Shown here: positions 35,026 to 45,724 of the stretch, in pieces
Layout of the letters: each line of letters starts with the position of its first letter
How positions within the stretch are numbered: the stretch's first letter is position 1
Assembly: GCF_021869535.1 (NCBI RefSeq)
Contig: NW_026262690.1
Coordinates: 11,767,501-11,831,500 of the forward strand
Source of the DNA: Mytilus californianus
Taxonomy: Eukaryota; Mollusca; Bivalvia; Mytilida; Mytilidae
Direction of reading: 5' to 3'
Length of the DNA stretch: 64,000 nt
Position numbers and translations under genes: made by a program
The notes under the pieces: generated by a model
The model's input: only the letters and a program-made list of their open reading frames with translations
Database searches by the model: none
What the model was told of the DNA's origin: nothing

Positions 35026-35549
35026 TATACTAGTCAACAAAAGAAACGATACACAAGTTTGAACTTAAATTTATCATAAAATATAATAAATAGGAAAATC
35101 TTTTAAATTATCCTATGAAAAACATTCATTTACAAAGCAAATGCATATGATTAAAAGAATATGACCAAATTAGAAAGTTACAAAATACCGAGTTATTGAA
35201 CACAGGGGTCAAATTTATTTTGCAGAAAAGTCGGCACTTAATTTCGAAGATGATAATTAAGTATTCAAATATCTGCAAAGGCATTCAAAATTTTAAGCAG
35301 ACCATGTTTAAGTTTAAAAGTTTAAAGTTCTAACACCGATTTTTGAATTTTTGGGTGAAAATACGATTTTTGAAATAACAAAAATTTTAGAATTTTTTTT
35401 TCGCGTTTTTGCTTTGGTTTTGATGAGAAAAATAACACTCTGTAAAAATTAGACGAATAAGGCAGTTATTTACCTTGATACAGTGTATTTAATTTGATGA
35501 TATATGGAAAATACATTGCCTTGTATCGTTTCTTTTGTTGACTAGTATA
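35026..35549. mobile_element. MITE with 28-bp terminal inverted repeats
   Basis: The left end 35026-35053 (TATACTAGTCAACAAAAGAA then ACGATACA) is exactly complementary to 35522-35549. The element is 524 bp, non-coding, and starts and ends with TATA, so a TA target duplication of the Tc1/mariner type is likely. It sits inside the right part of the 24.7-kb element. Confidence 0.85.
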
Positions 35550-36511
35550 GTAGTCCCTTCCTTTTTTTTCATCATATTTGTTAATGTTAAAGCTTAATGG
35601 GATATATTTATATTTTTTTTTTGTAACATTTGTATTGAATATCTCAGCTATTCTTGGTTTGCTGTTATTGTATTTTAATTTTTATCGTTGTAAAAATTTC
35701 TTACCGTGCAACATTGATGATGGGAGTTTTTAACGGCCTTCACTCGCTATACAGCCCTCGCACAGTCGTCTACACCGTCCCCCTGCCCCTCCAATGTTGT
35801 TCGAAGTTCATGAATAATCATAATGAATCACATGAAATGGGGATGAAATGAAACTGAAAATAGCTTAATTATATATAATTTCTGCAATTGTTTGTTACAT
35901 GATCATTAATTGTAAATAGATAAATGCTTGACACCTTATGATACAAGTATTTGTTGTTTTACGCATCAAAGAAAACTTAATATTTCAATTATTCTAAAGT
36001 AATAATTTTTAAAGGGAGGTAAATCATATTTTTTAAAGATTTATAACAAAAACTTTATTCCACATTTCCGTGCTTTTTAGGGTTAAATTGTTAAAGAAAA
36101 ATGCTGCTTCACATTGTGTTTTAAAAAAGAAATTCCTTATTTCTCCACTATATTTTTTAAAAATTTATTTCTCACCCTTTCAACGTGCAGCGCGGTGTGC
36201 TAATAAAATATACAAATGTCTTTTAATTCTGAACAAAAAATGAAAATGTAAAATTCAGTGGAGGATTCAGATAAAGCGTGGTGGGTGTACGACACCCTCC
36301 CCTTTAAACGGAAAAATATCTTCTTTTTTTCGGCATATAAAATCGTTCTACATTTTTTTGAAATCCTCCTATCAGCGGTATATGTATATGTTTTTGGCAA
36401 TTAGCCCCCCCCCCCCCTCCCCTTCAAAAATCCTGGATCCACCCCTTAAACTCAGGCATGGTGTCTTCGATTGTTAAATTAAAAAACGTTATATATAGTA
36501 TAAAAAAGACA
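35550..36511. other. Unique AT-rich sequence
   Basis: No supportable gene. A poly-C stretch at about 36405-36423 is followed by TTCAAAAATCCTGGATCCAC, a probable dispersed-repeat end. A similar poly-C tract occurs at 47460-47480. Confidence 0.35.
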
Positions 36512-36605
36512 TTTGAGTCTTATGCAACTTTTGGGTTTAAAGACATATCTGAAAACTGGCTGCTAGCGGAGTGGCTGCTAGCGAGTGGCTGCTAGCTTGA
36601 GTCTA
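36512..36605. repeat. Right terminal inverted repeat with triplicated motif
   Basis: Inverted counterpart of 11937-12030. It contains three TGGCTGCTAGC motifs and ends CTTGAGTCTA. The three differences from the left copy all lie in its inner half. Confidence 0.85.
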
Positions 36606-36616
36606 ATAGCATCAGA

Positions 36617-37400
36617 AGCGTTTTTATAGTTACATGAAATGGAATAGAGATTGTTTGAGGTGTTTAAGTTGCTTAATCATTAAGTTTTCTATGTAGTGAC
36701 TTGTAGCTTTTGCTGGTCATTTCGTTTTTCTTTTCTTTGGAATGGTTTTGAAGGATGATTATTGAATGCACCTCCTGTATCTCCTTGTAATTTTTTTTTT
36801 TTTTTTTTTTTAAGACTTTTTTGTTGACCTCTGGATATCTTTGCATTTTTTTATTTTTCGGTTGGTGCCTTGATGACATATAATAACATCTCCTTCTAGT
36901 TATAAGTATAACTGAGAAATCTATACTTTTTTCGTTGTTTTTAAAATGTAAAACTACCGTATTGAAGTAATTTTTAATTTTTGATATCAAATAGCACGTT
37001 TAGTACAAATTCATATCTTTAATAATTTGTATTTGCTAATCATTATAAACCTGGTATGTTTTCAATGATTTACGAGACAAATATGAAAGTCGTTATTATA
37101 TAATTATCTTATAATGGTTCTCTATTGTGAACAAATATAAATACATGAACTGACAAAGACATCAAATGGTCTGCATCCATCACACGTTTTACACAGTCTC
37201 TTTCAAGTAGATAATTTAAATATAATATAAATGATATAACGTTGTTAACCAGCCATGTCTCTATACAGTTATTAGAACATTAGCCTTGAGTAGGAGACTA
37301 GCTGACTATACTGTTAGGACTGTGGTATGTCATACAGGAGGAACACACTACCCTTTATGATGAACATTTATACGAGGCAGCAATCTCGTAATATACTGAT
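36617..37400. other. AT-rich sequence, no gene seen
   Basis: A 21-bp poly-T run at 36791-36811. No exon-like ORF can be supported. Confidence 0.35.
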
Positions 37401-37404
37401 TGAT

Positions 37405-37570
37405 TAATTGTTGGTGTTTTACACCACTTTAAGCACTCTTGGCTATATCATGGCGGTCAGGTTTTATTTGTGGAGGAGGCCCCCGGAGTAGTCGGGGAGT
37501 ACCAACGACCTTCTGCACTCTTGATGGTTCCGTCGGTGGTGCCCTGTTTCAAATCAACTCTATTCCGTAT
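37405..37570 (+). repeat. SINE-like molluscan repeat fragment
   Basis: It contains TTGGTGTTTTACACCACTTT, AAGCACTCTTGGCTATATCA, TGGAGGAGGCCCCCGGAGTA and ACCAACGACCTTCTGCACTC. From memory this is a very common bivalve dispersed repeat, often SINE-associated. I could not run a search. The ORF here is accidental. Confidence 0.55.
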
Positions 37571-37614
37571 ATTCCCAGTCGACCTACGTTGCACAACCTA
37601 ACTTCTGGATATAT

Positions 37615-37700
37615 TGTTATAAAAATAAGGAGATGTGGTATGATTACCAATGAGACAACTAACCACGAAAGAATCTATCTTCAATAACGAGCAAAACCCA
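37615..37700 (+). repeat. Dispersed repeat 'A' 5' fragment
   Basis: It begins AAAATAAGGAGATGTGGTAT and continues with a GACAACTAACC / CTTCAATAACGAGCAAAACC stretch, then stops. It matches the start of the 27222 copy. Confidence 0.7.
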
Positions 37701-37710
37701 TGGTGTATTT

Positions 37711-37770
37711 GTTCTCGTCATGAATAAATATGAAATATTTGCCACTGGACGTTAAGCAAATAACAATCAG
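37711..37770 (+). repeat. SINE-like tail
   Basis: It contains AAATATTTGCCACTGGACGT and TAAGCAAATAACAATC, the same tail as at 3125-3170 and 40945-41010. Confidence 0.65.
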
Positions 37771-39579
37771 TCTTTCAACAGTGGTGCCGACTGTTATGCT
37801 TAAATCAAATTGCTTAGTAAAATAGGTTTCATTGCTTCAAACCATACCTACATTAGTTTCAACAGACTCATTTCACATGGTTCAATTCAACTGTAATGTG
37901 GATTTCTTAAATGCAAAATGTTAGCTGCAACAATTTTTAAAAGTACTAGTTACCCCTTCATATGTTAAGGTGAGTGTCGCTTCATACCATTTATATGACT
38001 GACTATCCGTAGCCAGTAGTACATGGGTTGTTATGGTCTTTGCCTTTTCCGTCTACATACGTACAAATTGAGTGTCGGTAACGACCTTTTTTACCCATTG
38101 CCATTATTTGTTACTCACATTTTACATCACGGTTTAGAATTTTTAGGCAGTTGAGACGATGGATATTCCCTTTCTCCTCCTTTTTTGTTTATGATAAATA
38201 GATGTCACAATGGCAAGCATATTATTCTTTATTATACTTAATTTGAAACAATCTTAACTGTTAGATATTTTTTTATCAATAAAGTGTCGTAAGATCTAAA
38301 CATTTACAAGTTTAACCTTTCTAAAAAGGTACGAATTATCATAAATTACGTATTCATGAAGCAATAATTGTTGATCGGGTCTTGAATGGCCATACTGTAA
38401 TTTAATATCTTCTGCTGTCCGGGACATGTTCCAAATTCTATATCTCATTCTAGCCAATCGAATTTTACCCACATCATACGGTAACCAATCAGAACCGATA
38501 ATTGTTAACGTAATAATTTCAAGATGGTGTTAATATCGAACGAAAGTAATAGCTTTACATCAGTAAGACAATAGGGATCATGACTGGTTATATATTGTAT
38601 TTGTAATCAAGTTATTACTGTAGTAAACAATTTCTATACATAATTCATTAATTATAAATCATCTGATTGTGAATAACAATTTGATTATGTGTCTTACGGA
38701 AATGGAACGCACGTAATGTTCTTTATGATTGTACATATTCTAATTTTAATACACTAATATAAAATAATTATATTATTTACAAGCTTAACGGTTAAATGAA
38801 TATATCTTTTTAATGAAAAATAATTAATTTCATGAACATGATAACAGAGTAGTTTTTTTAATTGAATTGTATATACAGTATAAACATGTAACATACACAA
38901 AGAGGTTCCTGACTGGTAATATACATATATATAGTGTATATGCAGGGAGGTTGATATATTTGCCTGGTGCATATGCATGGATCTAAATTAGAGGACATAC
39001 AGAATCAAAAGATATTTTTTATGTTCATATTAATAGAAGGTTAATATACTGGTCTGTTTTCAATTCATTGTTCTTGTATTTTGATAAATTCTTAAAAAAA
39101 AAAAAAAGTCACTTATAATGGTTTTATTTTTATTTTTAGTGTCGACTGGACCAACTTTGCACTTTTATTTTTTTTTTATTTCATCCCCTCGACCCTAATT
39201 TTTTACAAATTTTCTCGTTAAACAGATAAAAAAAAGTCTGGCCATACATACATTTGTATATGCATTGCGCAGATTGATAAAAGATTACATCAACACTATA
39301 TATTTTGATATTTTCAGTTCGAAACAATTTAGACAAAGAGGATTTTAATTTCAAGGTATATTTTATCGATGTTTTTCGGTCACTTGAAAAAAAACTTTAT
39401 AACGGGACCAACTCGCCACCTTCTCTCTTTTTAATACAATAAAAGCAAAAAACGTCAATCATTGGAGTTTTGATAAACAAATCGTTCTCATTTTTCACCC
39501 AAAATCATTTGAATCTCTTTTTCTTGCCAGAGTTTTCACCATTTTTACCAGATCATGTTAAAATACCAGTTTTGTATAT
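37771..39579. other. AT-rich sequence, no gene seen
   Basis: Several T- and A-rich runs (for example 39091-39104). No exon, RNA gene or classifiable repeat can be supported. Confidence 0.35.
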
Positions 39580-39665
39580 TGGTGGCCTTCGGCTGTTGTA
39601 TGCTCTTTGGTCGGGTTGTTGTCTCTTTGACATATTCCCCATTTCCATTCTCAATTTTATGTTAA
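39580..39665 (+). repeat. Dispersed repeat 'B' terminal fragment
   Basis: GGTGGCCTTCGGCTGTTG, GGTCGGGTTGTTGTCTCTTT and CCCCATTTCCATTCTC match the end of the 20250-20661 copy. Confidence 0.7.
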
Positions 39666-40257
39666 TACGAGGGCCTATTCTCTAACCGGTGACGTAGCTG
39701 AAAGGGCAACAGTTTTTTTAATGTTACCCTCTAGTATTTACAAACTTGTAATACTTTAAAAGGACAATAATAACATAACATTCAAACACATTAATATAGA
39801 ATAACCTTACAATGTCTGTTTTTATCCAAAAAGCATCAGAAAACACAAATGTACCCTTGAAAACAATATTTTTTTCTCACTTTCCCTATATTGGAAACTG
39901 TAAATTAACTTGTATAGAAATAATACAAGTAAAAATCTTCCAAATGTCAAAGTTTGAATCATTAATTGAAAAGATTTACCTTTCTGAGAAATTTCCTGAC
40001 TTCCAGCGTTGAACTATTACATTTAACGAATGTTCAGTATAAATTCCGTTCACCAGCAACGTTTCATGTTTATAACTACCAGAAAAAAAACTACAATTAT
40101 TTCTGTCTTTATTATAAACATTTCTTTACATGGGTGAAAGTCAAATTGATTTCTATAGAATTTTTCGTCGATGAGCTGTTTTATGGGCAAATAAATACAC
40201 AATTTATGTCGTCATGATTTTAATGGAGGCTAATTAAATCGTACCTAAGTCTAGGTT

Positions 40258-40345
40258 AGTCTATGGAAAGGTATATACTATGAAATTTAGAGCGAGGGGC
40301 TTGCCCCAAGCTCTTAATTTCATAGTATATACTTTTCCATAGACT
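40258..40345. repeat. 88-bp foldback (hairpin) element
   Basis: Arms 40258-40293 and 40310-40345 are reverse complements with about two mismatches (AGTCTATGGAAA...TACTATGAAAT). The loop contains its own palindrome GGGGCTTGCCCC. A decayed relative lies near 41445-41465 (GGAAAAGTATGTACTATGAA). Confidence 0.85.
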
Positions 40346-40858
40346 ATCCAATTTAGCACATATTTACAACTTGAGTAATCTTTTAATTGGTCTATTGATA
40401 GTTTATTTTGGCTGACTACTTGTATCACAGGTGTTTGTAAAACGGAGCTCATTAACGAATTTTGTAAATCTACTCACCAGTATCATTGTAAAATATGTGA
40501 TTTCAAAAGGCCCTTCACTCCAGAATGAAAAGATGGTAGCTGCTGGTGTAAGTATGTATACTGATATAAAGCGGTGTTTTACTATACATGTTCTTCTTAG
40601 GTAAGATGACAAAATGAATTGACCAAAAGCAGGTAATAATGAAATTGCAGTGGAAGCTTTACATGTTTTGAAAACATTTTTTAATTTCACAGTAAAACTA
40701 AAGCTATAATAAATTTGAAACATATAGATAGTTTGTCCCCAAAGATATAGTCTAGCAGATAGGCATTAAAAAGCAACTACAAATAGATCAGAGATTATAG
40801 GTTTTGTGTGGTTTTTTTTATTAGTTCAAAGTAAAAACTAAAAGATTTATCAGAATAT

Positions 40859-40861
<3 letters not shown>

Positions 40862-40889
<28 letters not shown>
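40862..40889. repeat. (AT)n microsatellite
   Basis: Uninterrupted alternating TA tract of 28 bp. Confidence 0.95.
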
Positions 40890-40944
40890 GGTGGCACATT
40901 CTCTTCAGACATAATCACAGTTTTTCAATTCATGACATCGTCCT

Positions 40945-41010
40945 GAACATGTAGGAAATATTTGCCACTGGACATTAAGCAACCAATAATCAATAAATCA
41001 ATCAATTCAT
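40945..41010 (+). repeat. SINE-like tail
   Basis: GGAAATATTTGCCACTGGAC then ATTAAGCAACCAATAATC and a short (AATC)n-like end, as in the other SINE tails here. Confidence 0.6.
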
Positions 41011-42530
41011 GACGAAATAGATCACTTTCCTTAAGAAAGTTTAAAAAATTATTACCAAGTTGCTTTAATTTTCCTTCACAAGTTTTCATAGTACACACTT
41101 TTCTGTGTACAAAGTAATTGCATGGATGATACATTATCATAATTTTAAGATATCGTTGTACTCTAATCAAGGTATAAAGAACCATATGTATTACCCTTTA
41201 TTTTAATGATAAAATTTGCAATTGTCAAAAACATTTTTTAGATCCAAAGATTTTAATAGCAGGATATTTAAAAATCAATGTGAAAACTAATTACAAACTA
41301 TTTAATTTAATGTCTTTAATTTGGAACACAGCATTTTATTTCAAAATAGCCAGTGGCAATTTTTGTTTTAAATATCTTGATTACGATACAATGAAATCTT
41401 ACCCTTGTGGTCATTCATGCGTAGTTACTTAGTACACAGGAAAAGTATGTACTATGAAAATTAGAAGGCAAATATAAGCAATTTGATTGGACGAGAAGTT
41501 GTAAGTATGTGCTAACGTGTCGTGGTTTTTATGAGGGCTGATAAATTGATACTAGGGTGTAATTACCCGTTGTAGAAATGTACGTTTCCAAAAGAAAATA
41601 AATGTTGGTCATGGATCAAATGTTTAATACTGTTTTTCAATGTCCGCTGGGTTCCTGCAGTTTATGACCACTAGTACAATCCGAGGATTGGGTACATTTT
41701 CTAATGATAACTGGGTAATCCTCTTTAATTGTCATTTTTTCCAATGTAAAGATAGTGGTCATTAAATCCACACAGGTGTATTTAACTACAGGTCAGACTT
41801 AATCGCCACAATCACCACTCTTCTTCAAATACCTTATTTTCTGTGACATCTACCCAGAGAGATTTTAAAACTGTATTAAAATTATAAAATAATAATATCG
41901 TTTTATCAGAACCATCCATCAGAGAGAACTTCCTTGATGACCAACCATAAAATGCACTAAAACGAACAGTGATACTTAAATTTAACCCGTAAAACCAGGG
42001 ACCATTACATGTTCTGCTTATTTCAAAATAAAGGTTGGTATTGTAATGTTCCTAGTGAATTGTGTTGCTTTACTAAAATGAAAATAACACCATATAAGTT
42101 TGGTGCGTCTGAAGCGCTTTATGAAATGTCCTTTATCCGGAAAGCCCCAATCCAAAATGTGGAAAGCCAATGATGTATACATGTACATATGTGAACACAC
42201 GAGGAGCTACATGACTAACCAAAACGGACCCAAAAAGAACAGCCCAAACCACATAGCATTACCTGTATCCAAGTTTCAAATTATTTACATAACACCAAAA
42301 TCTTACACTAGTATCTAAAGAAATGTTAATCTAAAAAGCGAATTAACTGAAACCATCGAATCTGACACAGCTATAATCAATATTTTTTTTTAATTCGGGA
42401 CTTATAAAATGACAATTTAAACTAGTATTTTGAATGGGGATTTTGTAATGTCGATCTTTATGAATTTGTCTACCTATCATTTTTTTTAATTTTTTTTTAA
42501 ATATTAAACATATATCGTTTTGTTGATAGG
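41011..42530. other. AT-rich sequence, no gene seen
   Basis: Holds the decayed foldback relative near 41450 and the dispersed word GGTGCGTCTGAAGCGCTTTA at 42100-42120, related to 11368-11403 in inverted orientation. No exon can be supported. Confidence 0.35.
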
Positions 42531-42549
42531 TTTCTACATTGTATTTCCA

Positions 42550-42769
42550 TTGTCCATGTATTTATTGAACGAAGACATGGAGTTTGATCAGTTTGTAGAA
42601 CCCCTGAAAAAAGTTTTAGAAGAATAAAGGAAAGAACAAAAAGGATGCTACATCAGAAAGGAAAAAGAAAGTGAAAGTAGAAGAAAAAACTGATGCAGAC
42701 TCCGATGAAGAAGGACAGGGAGAAGCAATGGAAGAGGACGTGGGTGGGGAATGTTGTTACTATATCTGA
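42550..42769 (+). pseudogene. POLE3 (CHRAC17) C-terminal pseudogene fragment
   Basis: POLE3 is the histone-fold subunit of DNA polymerase epsilon and of the CHRAC remodeller. The first frame reads NEDMEFDQFVEPLKKVLEE, then an in-frame TAA at 42625-42627 where the family has an aromatic residue, then RKEQKG. A deletion shifts the frame, and the next frame reads KDATSERKKKVKVEEKT then an acidic DADSDEEGQGEAMEED tail. This matches the end of POLE3: the last histone-fold helix, a lysine-rich segment and a Glu/Asp tail. The histone fold itself is not present upstream. No poly-A tail is apparent, so it may be a decayed exon from a duplicated gene rather than a retrocopy. Confidence 0.75.
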
Positions 42770-42928
42770 TGATGATAATTAAAGATTAATACAGTTATCG
42801 AATCAATGTTTTATCTTTCCGTTGATGTCTTTCGATGGAACTTGTAAATGCAACAAAACGAGTTGCAATTACCACACTCAGATGGCATTTGACTATTTGT
42901 CATTACTTAAAAAGATGCATTATATGAG

Positions 42929-43170
42929 CTGCGTCGGATAGAAATCGACCTTATGCAAGTGCACGTATACATGTAAATGTATAAGACTTTTATTGATCTT
43001 GGAACGTCCAGATACGAAATAAAAAATGAGTTTTGGTCTGTTTTGTAGGGTTCTTATATCAACTCAAACAGTTACAGACATTGCATAGAGATTTTTTTCA
43101 ACCCGAAATAAGTTAACAGATGTATTTAAAAGATATTCATTTGCATAAGGTCGATTTCTATCCGACGCAG
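42929..43170. mobile_element. MITE with perfect 30-bp terminal inverted repeats
   Basis: CTGCGTCGGATAGAAATCGA... at 42929-42958 is exactly complementary to 43141-43170. The element is 242 bp, non-coding and AT-rich inside. No clear target duplication can be read. It lies 160 bp downstream of the POLE3 remnant. Confidence 0.85.
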
Positions 43171-43470
43171 ATCAATTATCTTTTAGGTCCATGCTATAAA
43201 ACGTATAATAATATTTAATAAGTAAATAACAGACAAAATATTACATTCTATAGCTGCATTTAACTTTAAATGATCATAGACACAGATGTTAACATCTTAG
43301 TAAATTTTAAGCTCATATGATAAAGACTTCCATTTCAATTGTTTAATTTCAACTGAGTATCCGCTTCAGTGTTTTGCAAATCTGTGTGAAGTTTTACACA
43401 CATGATTTTTTTTAAAAGTTAATGATATGAATTATTAGTAGTTCGAAAGCGTTTGGAATATACATTCTGT
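43171..43470. other. AT-rich sequence, no gene seen
   Basis: Nothing supportable. Confidence 0.3.
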
Positions 43471-43499
43471 GTGTGTCTGTCGCAGGTCAAGATCATGTG

Positions 43500-43670
43500 G
43501 TTGTCGTATATTGCTGTATATCGTATTTGGTTTTCGCTTATTGTTTTGCACATTAATCCGGCCGTTAGTTTTCTCGTTTATATCGTTTTACATTTGTCAT
43601 GTCGGGGCCTTTTGTAGCTTGCAATGCGGTATGAGTTTTGCTAATTGTTGTAAGCACAGTCTACGTTAAC
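43500..43670 (-). repeat. Dispersed repeat 'A' fragment
   Basis: It contains TTGTCATGTCGGGGCCTTTT and GTAGCTTGCAATGCGGTATG, the complement of the GGCCCCGACATG part of the family. Confidence 0.6.
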
Positions 43671-43714
43671 CTATAGTTGCTTACAACCTAAATTAATAAG
43701 ACAAATATATGAAA

Positions 43715-43810
43715 AATAAAACATAAAAATAAGAAGATGTGGTATTATTGTCAATGAGAAAACTTTCCATCAGAAATCAAATGACGTTGAAGTCATCGTA
43801 CGACACACAG
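43715..43810 (+). repeat. Dispersed repeat 'A' 5' fragment
   Basis: AAAATAAGAAGATGTGGTAT, GTCAATGAGAAAACTTTCC and CATCGTACGACACACAGGCG. A truncated copy. Confidence 0.6.
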
Positions 43811-44139
43811 GCGCTTGGGGACAGCATATGGATAGAAAATTGAGGATTTTACCAGAGTGGATCCATTCATCCAAAACAATGAATTATCTAGTATAAGTCA
43901 AAGTAGTGTGAATTATGTGGTATAAAAGTAGAAAATTGAATATTCATTGCAAACAATGCAAACAAATGTATTCAAATCATGTACCCCATCAACAATGGTA
44001 AATTCTACTGGTACATATACTACCAACCAAAAGTAAACATATGAAATGGATAAACTAGATATAAAAGTAAGGAAATGTGGTATGATTGCCAATGAGACAA
44101 CCAACGGCCTGATTTATGCTAAAAACAATTACAGAAATA

Positions 44140-45486
44140 AACAATCGTAAGGGGTTCCACGGAACCCTGTGTCTCGCCTGCGATTGCTGTTGTCAGTGTA
44201 AAGTGTAATGTTGACTTAAAAAGTGAGTTTATTTATCAGTAAAATACAGAATTTAAAAAAAAACATCAAACTTTTTCTTTAGATGCTATTTCTTGGACTT
44301 GAAGATTAGCTTCTGTCCAACATTTTTTATAATAATCCATGATGGTTTTCAAATTTATCATGTCAAAACAATTTAATCCCAGACTGTCTGTAAATGTTAA
44401 CTGTAAAAAAAACAAAGTCCATCTATCAGAAAAATACTAAAAATGAAAAAAAAATTTCAAAGTTTTGCTTCAGACGTTATATTTAACCATTAAAAAGCTT
44501 CTGCCAAAGTTTCAGAAAAATCTATAAAGGTTTGACAAAGAAATTGATGTGAAACAAACTACAACCTCAGACTAAATCTGAATGTTAGCTGTGAATAGAT
44601 ATAAGAAGATGTGGTATGAGTGCCAATGAGACAACTCTCCATCCATGTCAAAATTTATAAAAGTAAACCATTATAGGTAAAAGTACGGTCTTCAACACGG
44701 AGCCTTGGCTCACACCGAACAGTAAGCTATAAAGGGCCCCAAAAATTACTAGTGTAAAACCATTCAAACGGGAAAACCAACGGTCTAATCTATATAAAAA
44801 ACGAGAAACGAGAAACACTTATGAACCACATCAACAAACGGCAACTACTGAACATCAGATTCCTGACTTAGGACAGGTGCAAACAAATGCAGCGGGTTTA
44901 AACGTTTTAATGGTACCAAACCTTCACCCTTTTTCTGAAACAATAGTGTAACATCACAACATAGAAAGACACACTATAAAATATCAACTGAAATAGCTTA
45001 ACTCAATCAAAGGACATATTAACACCAGTGAACATACACTGAACAATTAAACTAAGTCCATTTATCAGTATAATAAGGAAAACTGAAATAAAATTTCAAA
45101 ATTTGCTCTGGATACTTTATTTTGGTCATAAACAAGCTTCTGTTTAAATTTCATAAAATTCAATGTAGGTTTAACAACTTATTGATGTTTAAAAAAACCC
45201 AACTTTACCCTCAGACTAAATCTGAATGTTAACTGTGAAAAAACTTAAGTCCATTTATTAGTAAAATACGGGAAAATGAAATTAAATATTTTCAAAATTT
45301 TGCTCTGGATACTGTATTCATAAACAAGCTTCTGTCCAAATTTAATAAAATTCCATGTAGGTTTGACAAATTTATTGATGTCTAAATAAAACTTTAACCA
45401 CAGACTGAACCTAACTGTTGACGACGACGACGCCGACCCCGACGCCGACGACGGAATCTAGGATCGCTATGTCTCGCTTTCGAGAA
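44140..45486 (-). mobile_element. Helentron/HINE-like element, family 1
   Basis: Read on the minus strand it starts near a small hairpin (45481-45496) and GCGAGACATAGCGATCC, then a GTCGTC-rich stretch, then tandem ~190-bp units (ACTGTGGTTAAAG-like, GGACTTA, ACAGAAGCTTG words). It ends at CGAGACACAGGGTTCCGTGG with the terminal hairpin GGGTTCCACGGAACCC (44152-44167). Structure and words match 50785-51640. Central tandem repeats, a terminal hairpin and no ORF fit the HINE/'pearl' type of non-autonomous rolling-circle element; this class is an inference. Confidence 0.65.
44592..45046 (+). repeat. Dispersed repeat 'A', subtype 2, inside the HINE-like element
   Basis: GATATAAGAAGATGTGGTAT, AGTGCCAATGAGACAACTCT, GGAGCCTTGGCTCACACCGA, AGATTCCTGACTTAGGACAG and GCAGCGGGTTTAAACG. 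The HINE sequence resumes after it with AACTAAGTCCATTTATCAG. It is closest to the copy at 52280-52690 in inverted orientation. Confidence 0.75.
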
Positions 45487-45724
45487 ATAAATTTCGCATG
45501 CTCGACAAAAACCAAATATGACAGACAGCGACAAACAAGCTACACATGTTTGTGAGCGATCAACCCTCCCCTTATCTGAAACAGGGATACAACAGCGCAT
45601 CCTAAGAATAAACTGTAACAATCAGTTGCAAAGAGTTTGACTCATAAGATCGGTACGAAGCACAAACACACAAAAGTACCGACCTACGAGTACTAATGGT
45701 AGTTAGGGAGTATAAACGAACAGA

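Larger units (their letters stand above)
11926..36616. mobile_element. Putative giant (~24.7 kb) non-autonomous DNA transposon made of satellite DNA
   Basis: A 94-bp sequence at 11937-12030 recurs in inverted orientation at 36512-36605 with only three mismatches. Immediately outside, after two non-matching bases on each side, the 9-mer AGCATCAGA occurs in direct orientation at 11926-11934 and 36608-36616, like a target-site duplication. Long terminal inverted repeats with 9-bp duplications are typical of Mutator-like elements. No transposase ORF exists inside; all ORFs are about 110 residues or shorter. The interior is a 169-bp satellite, a diverged ~167-bp satellite and nested insertions. 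The facts are the inverted repeat and the 9-mer. The interpretation as one mobile unit is inference. An alternative is two separate insertions of a small element at chance-similar targets. Confidence 0.55.
44061..45660 (+). mobile_element. Three-level nested insertion (outer copy: repeat 'A')
   Basis: The outer repeat 'A' is split. Its left part is 44061-44139 (GGAAATGTGGTATGATTGCC, GAGACAACCAACGGCCTG). Its right part is 45487-45660 (AAATATGACAGACAGC, CAACCCTCCCCTTATCTG). A HINE-like element occupies 44140-45486, and that element is itself split by a second repeat 'A' copy. Confidence 0.7.

Noticed and set aside
11926-36616. hAT or Maverick/Polinton classification for the large element
   Set aside because: No 8-bp or 6-bp duplication adjacent to the repeats and none of the Polinton genes (polymerase, integrase, capsid, protease) are present.
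44152-44167. Rho-independent terminator or ncRNA hairpin
   Set aside because: Eukaryotic context; the hairpin is the terminal structure of a repeated element found at 51615-51630 as well.
45394-45621. Minus ORF with an RRRRRGRRRRRQQ segment
   Set aside because: The arginine run is the GACGACG/CGTCGTC stretch at the end of a HINE-like element, present in several non-coding copies.
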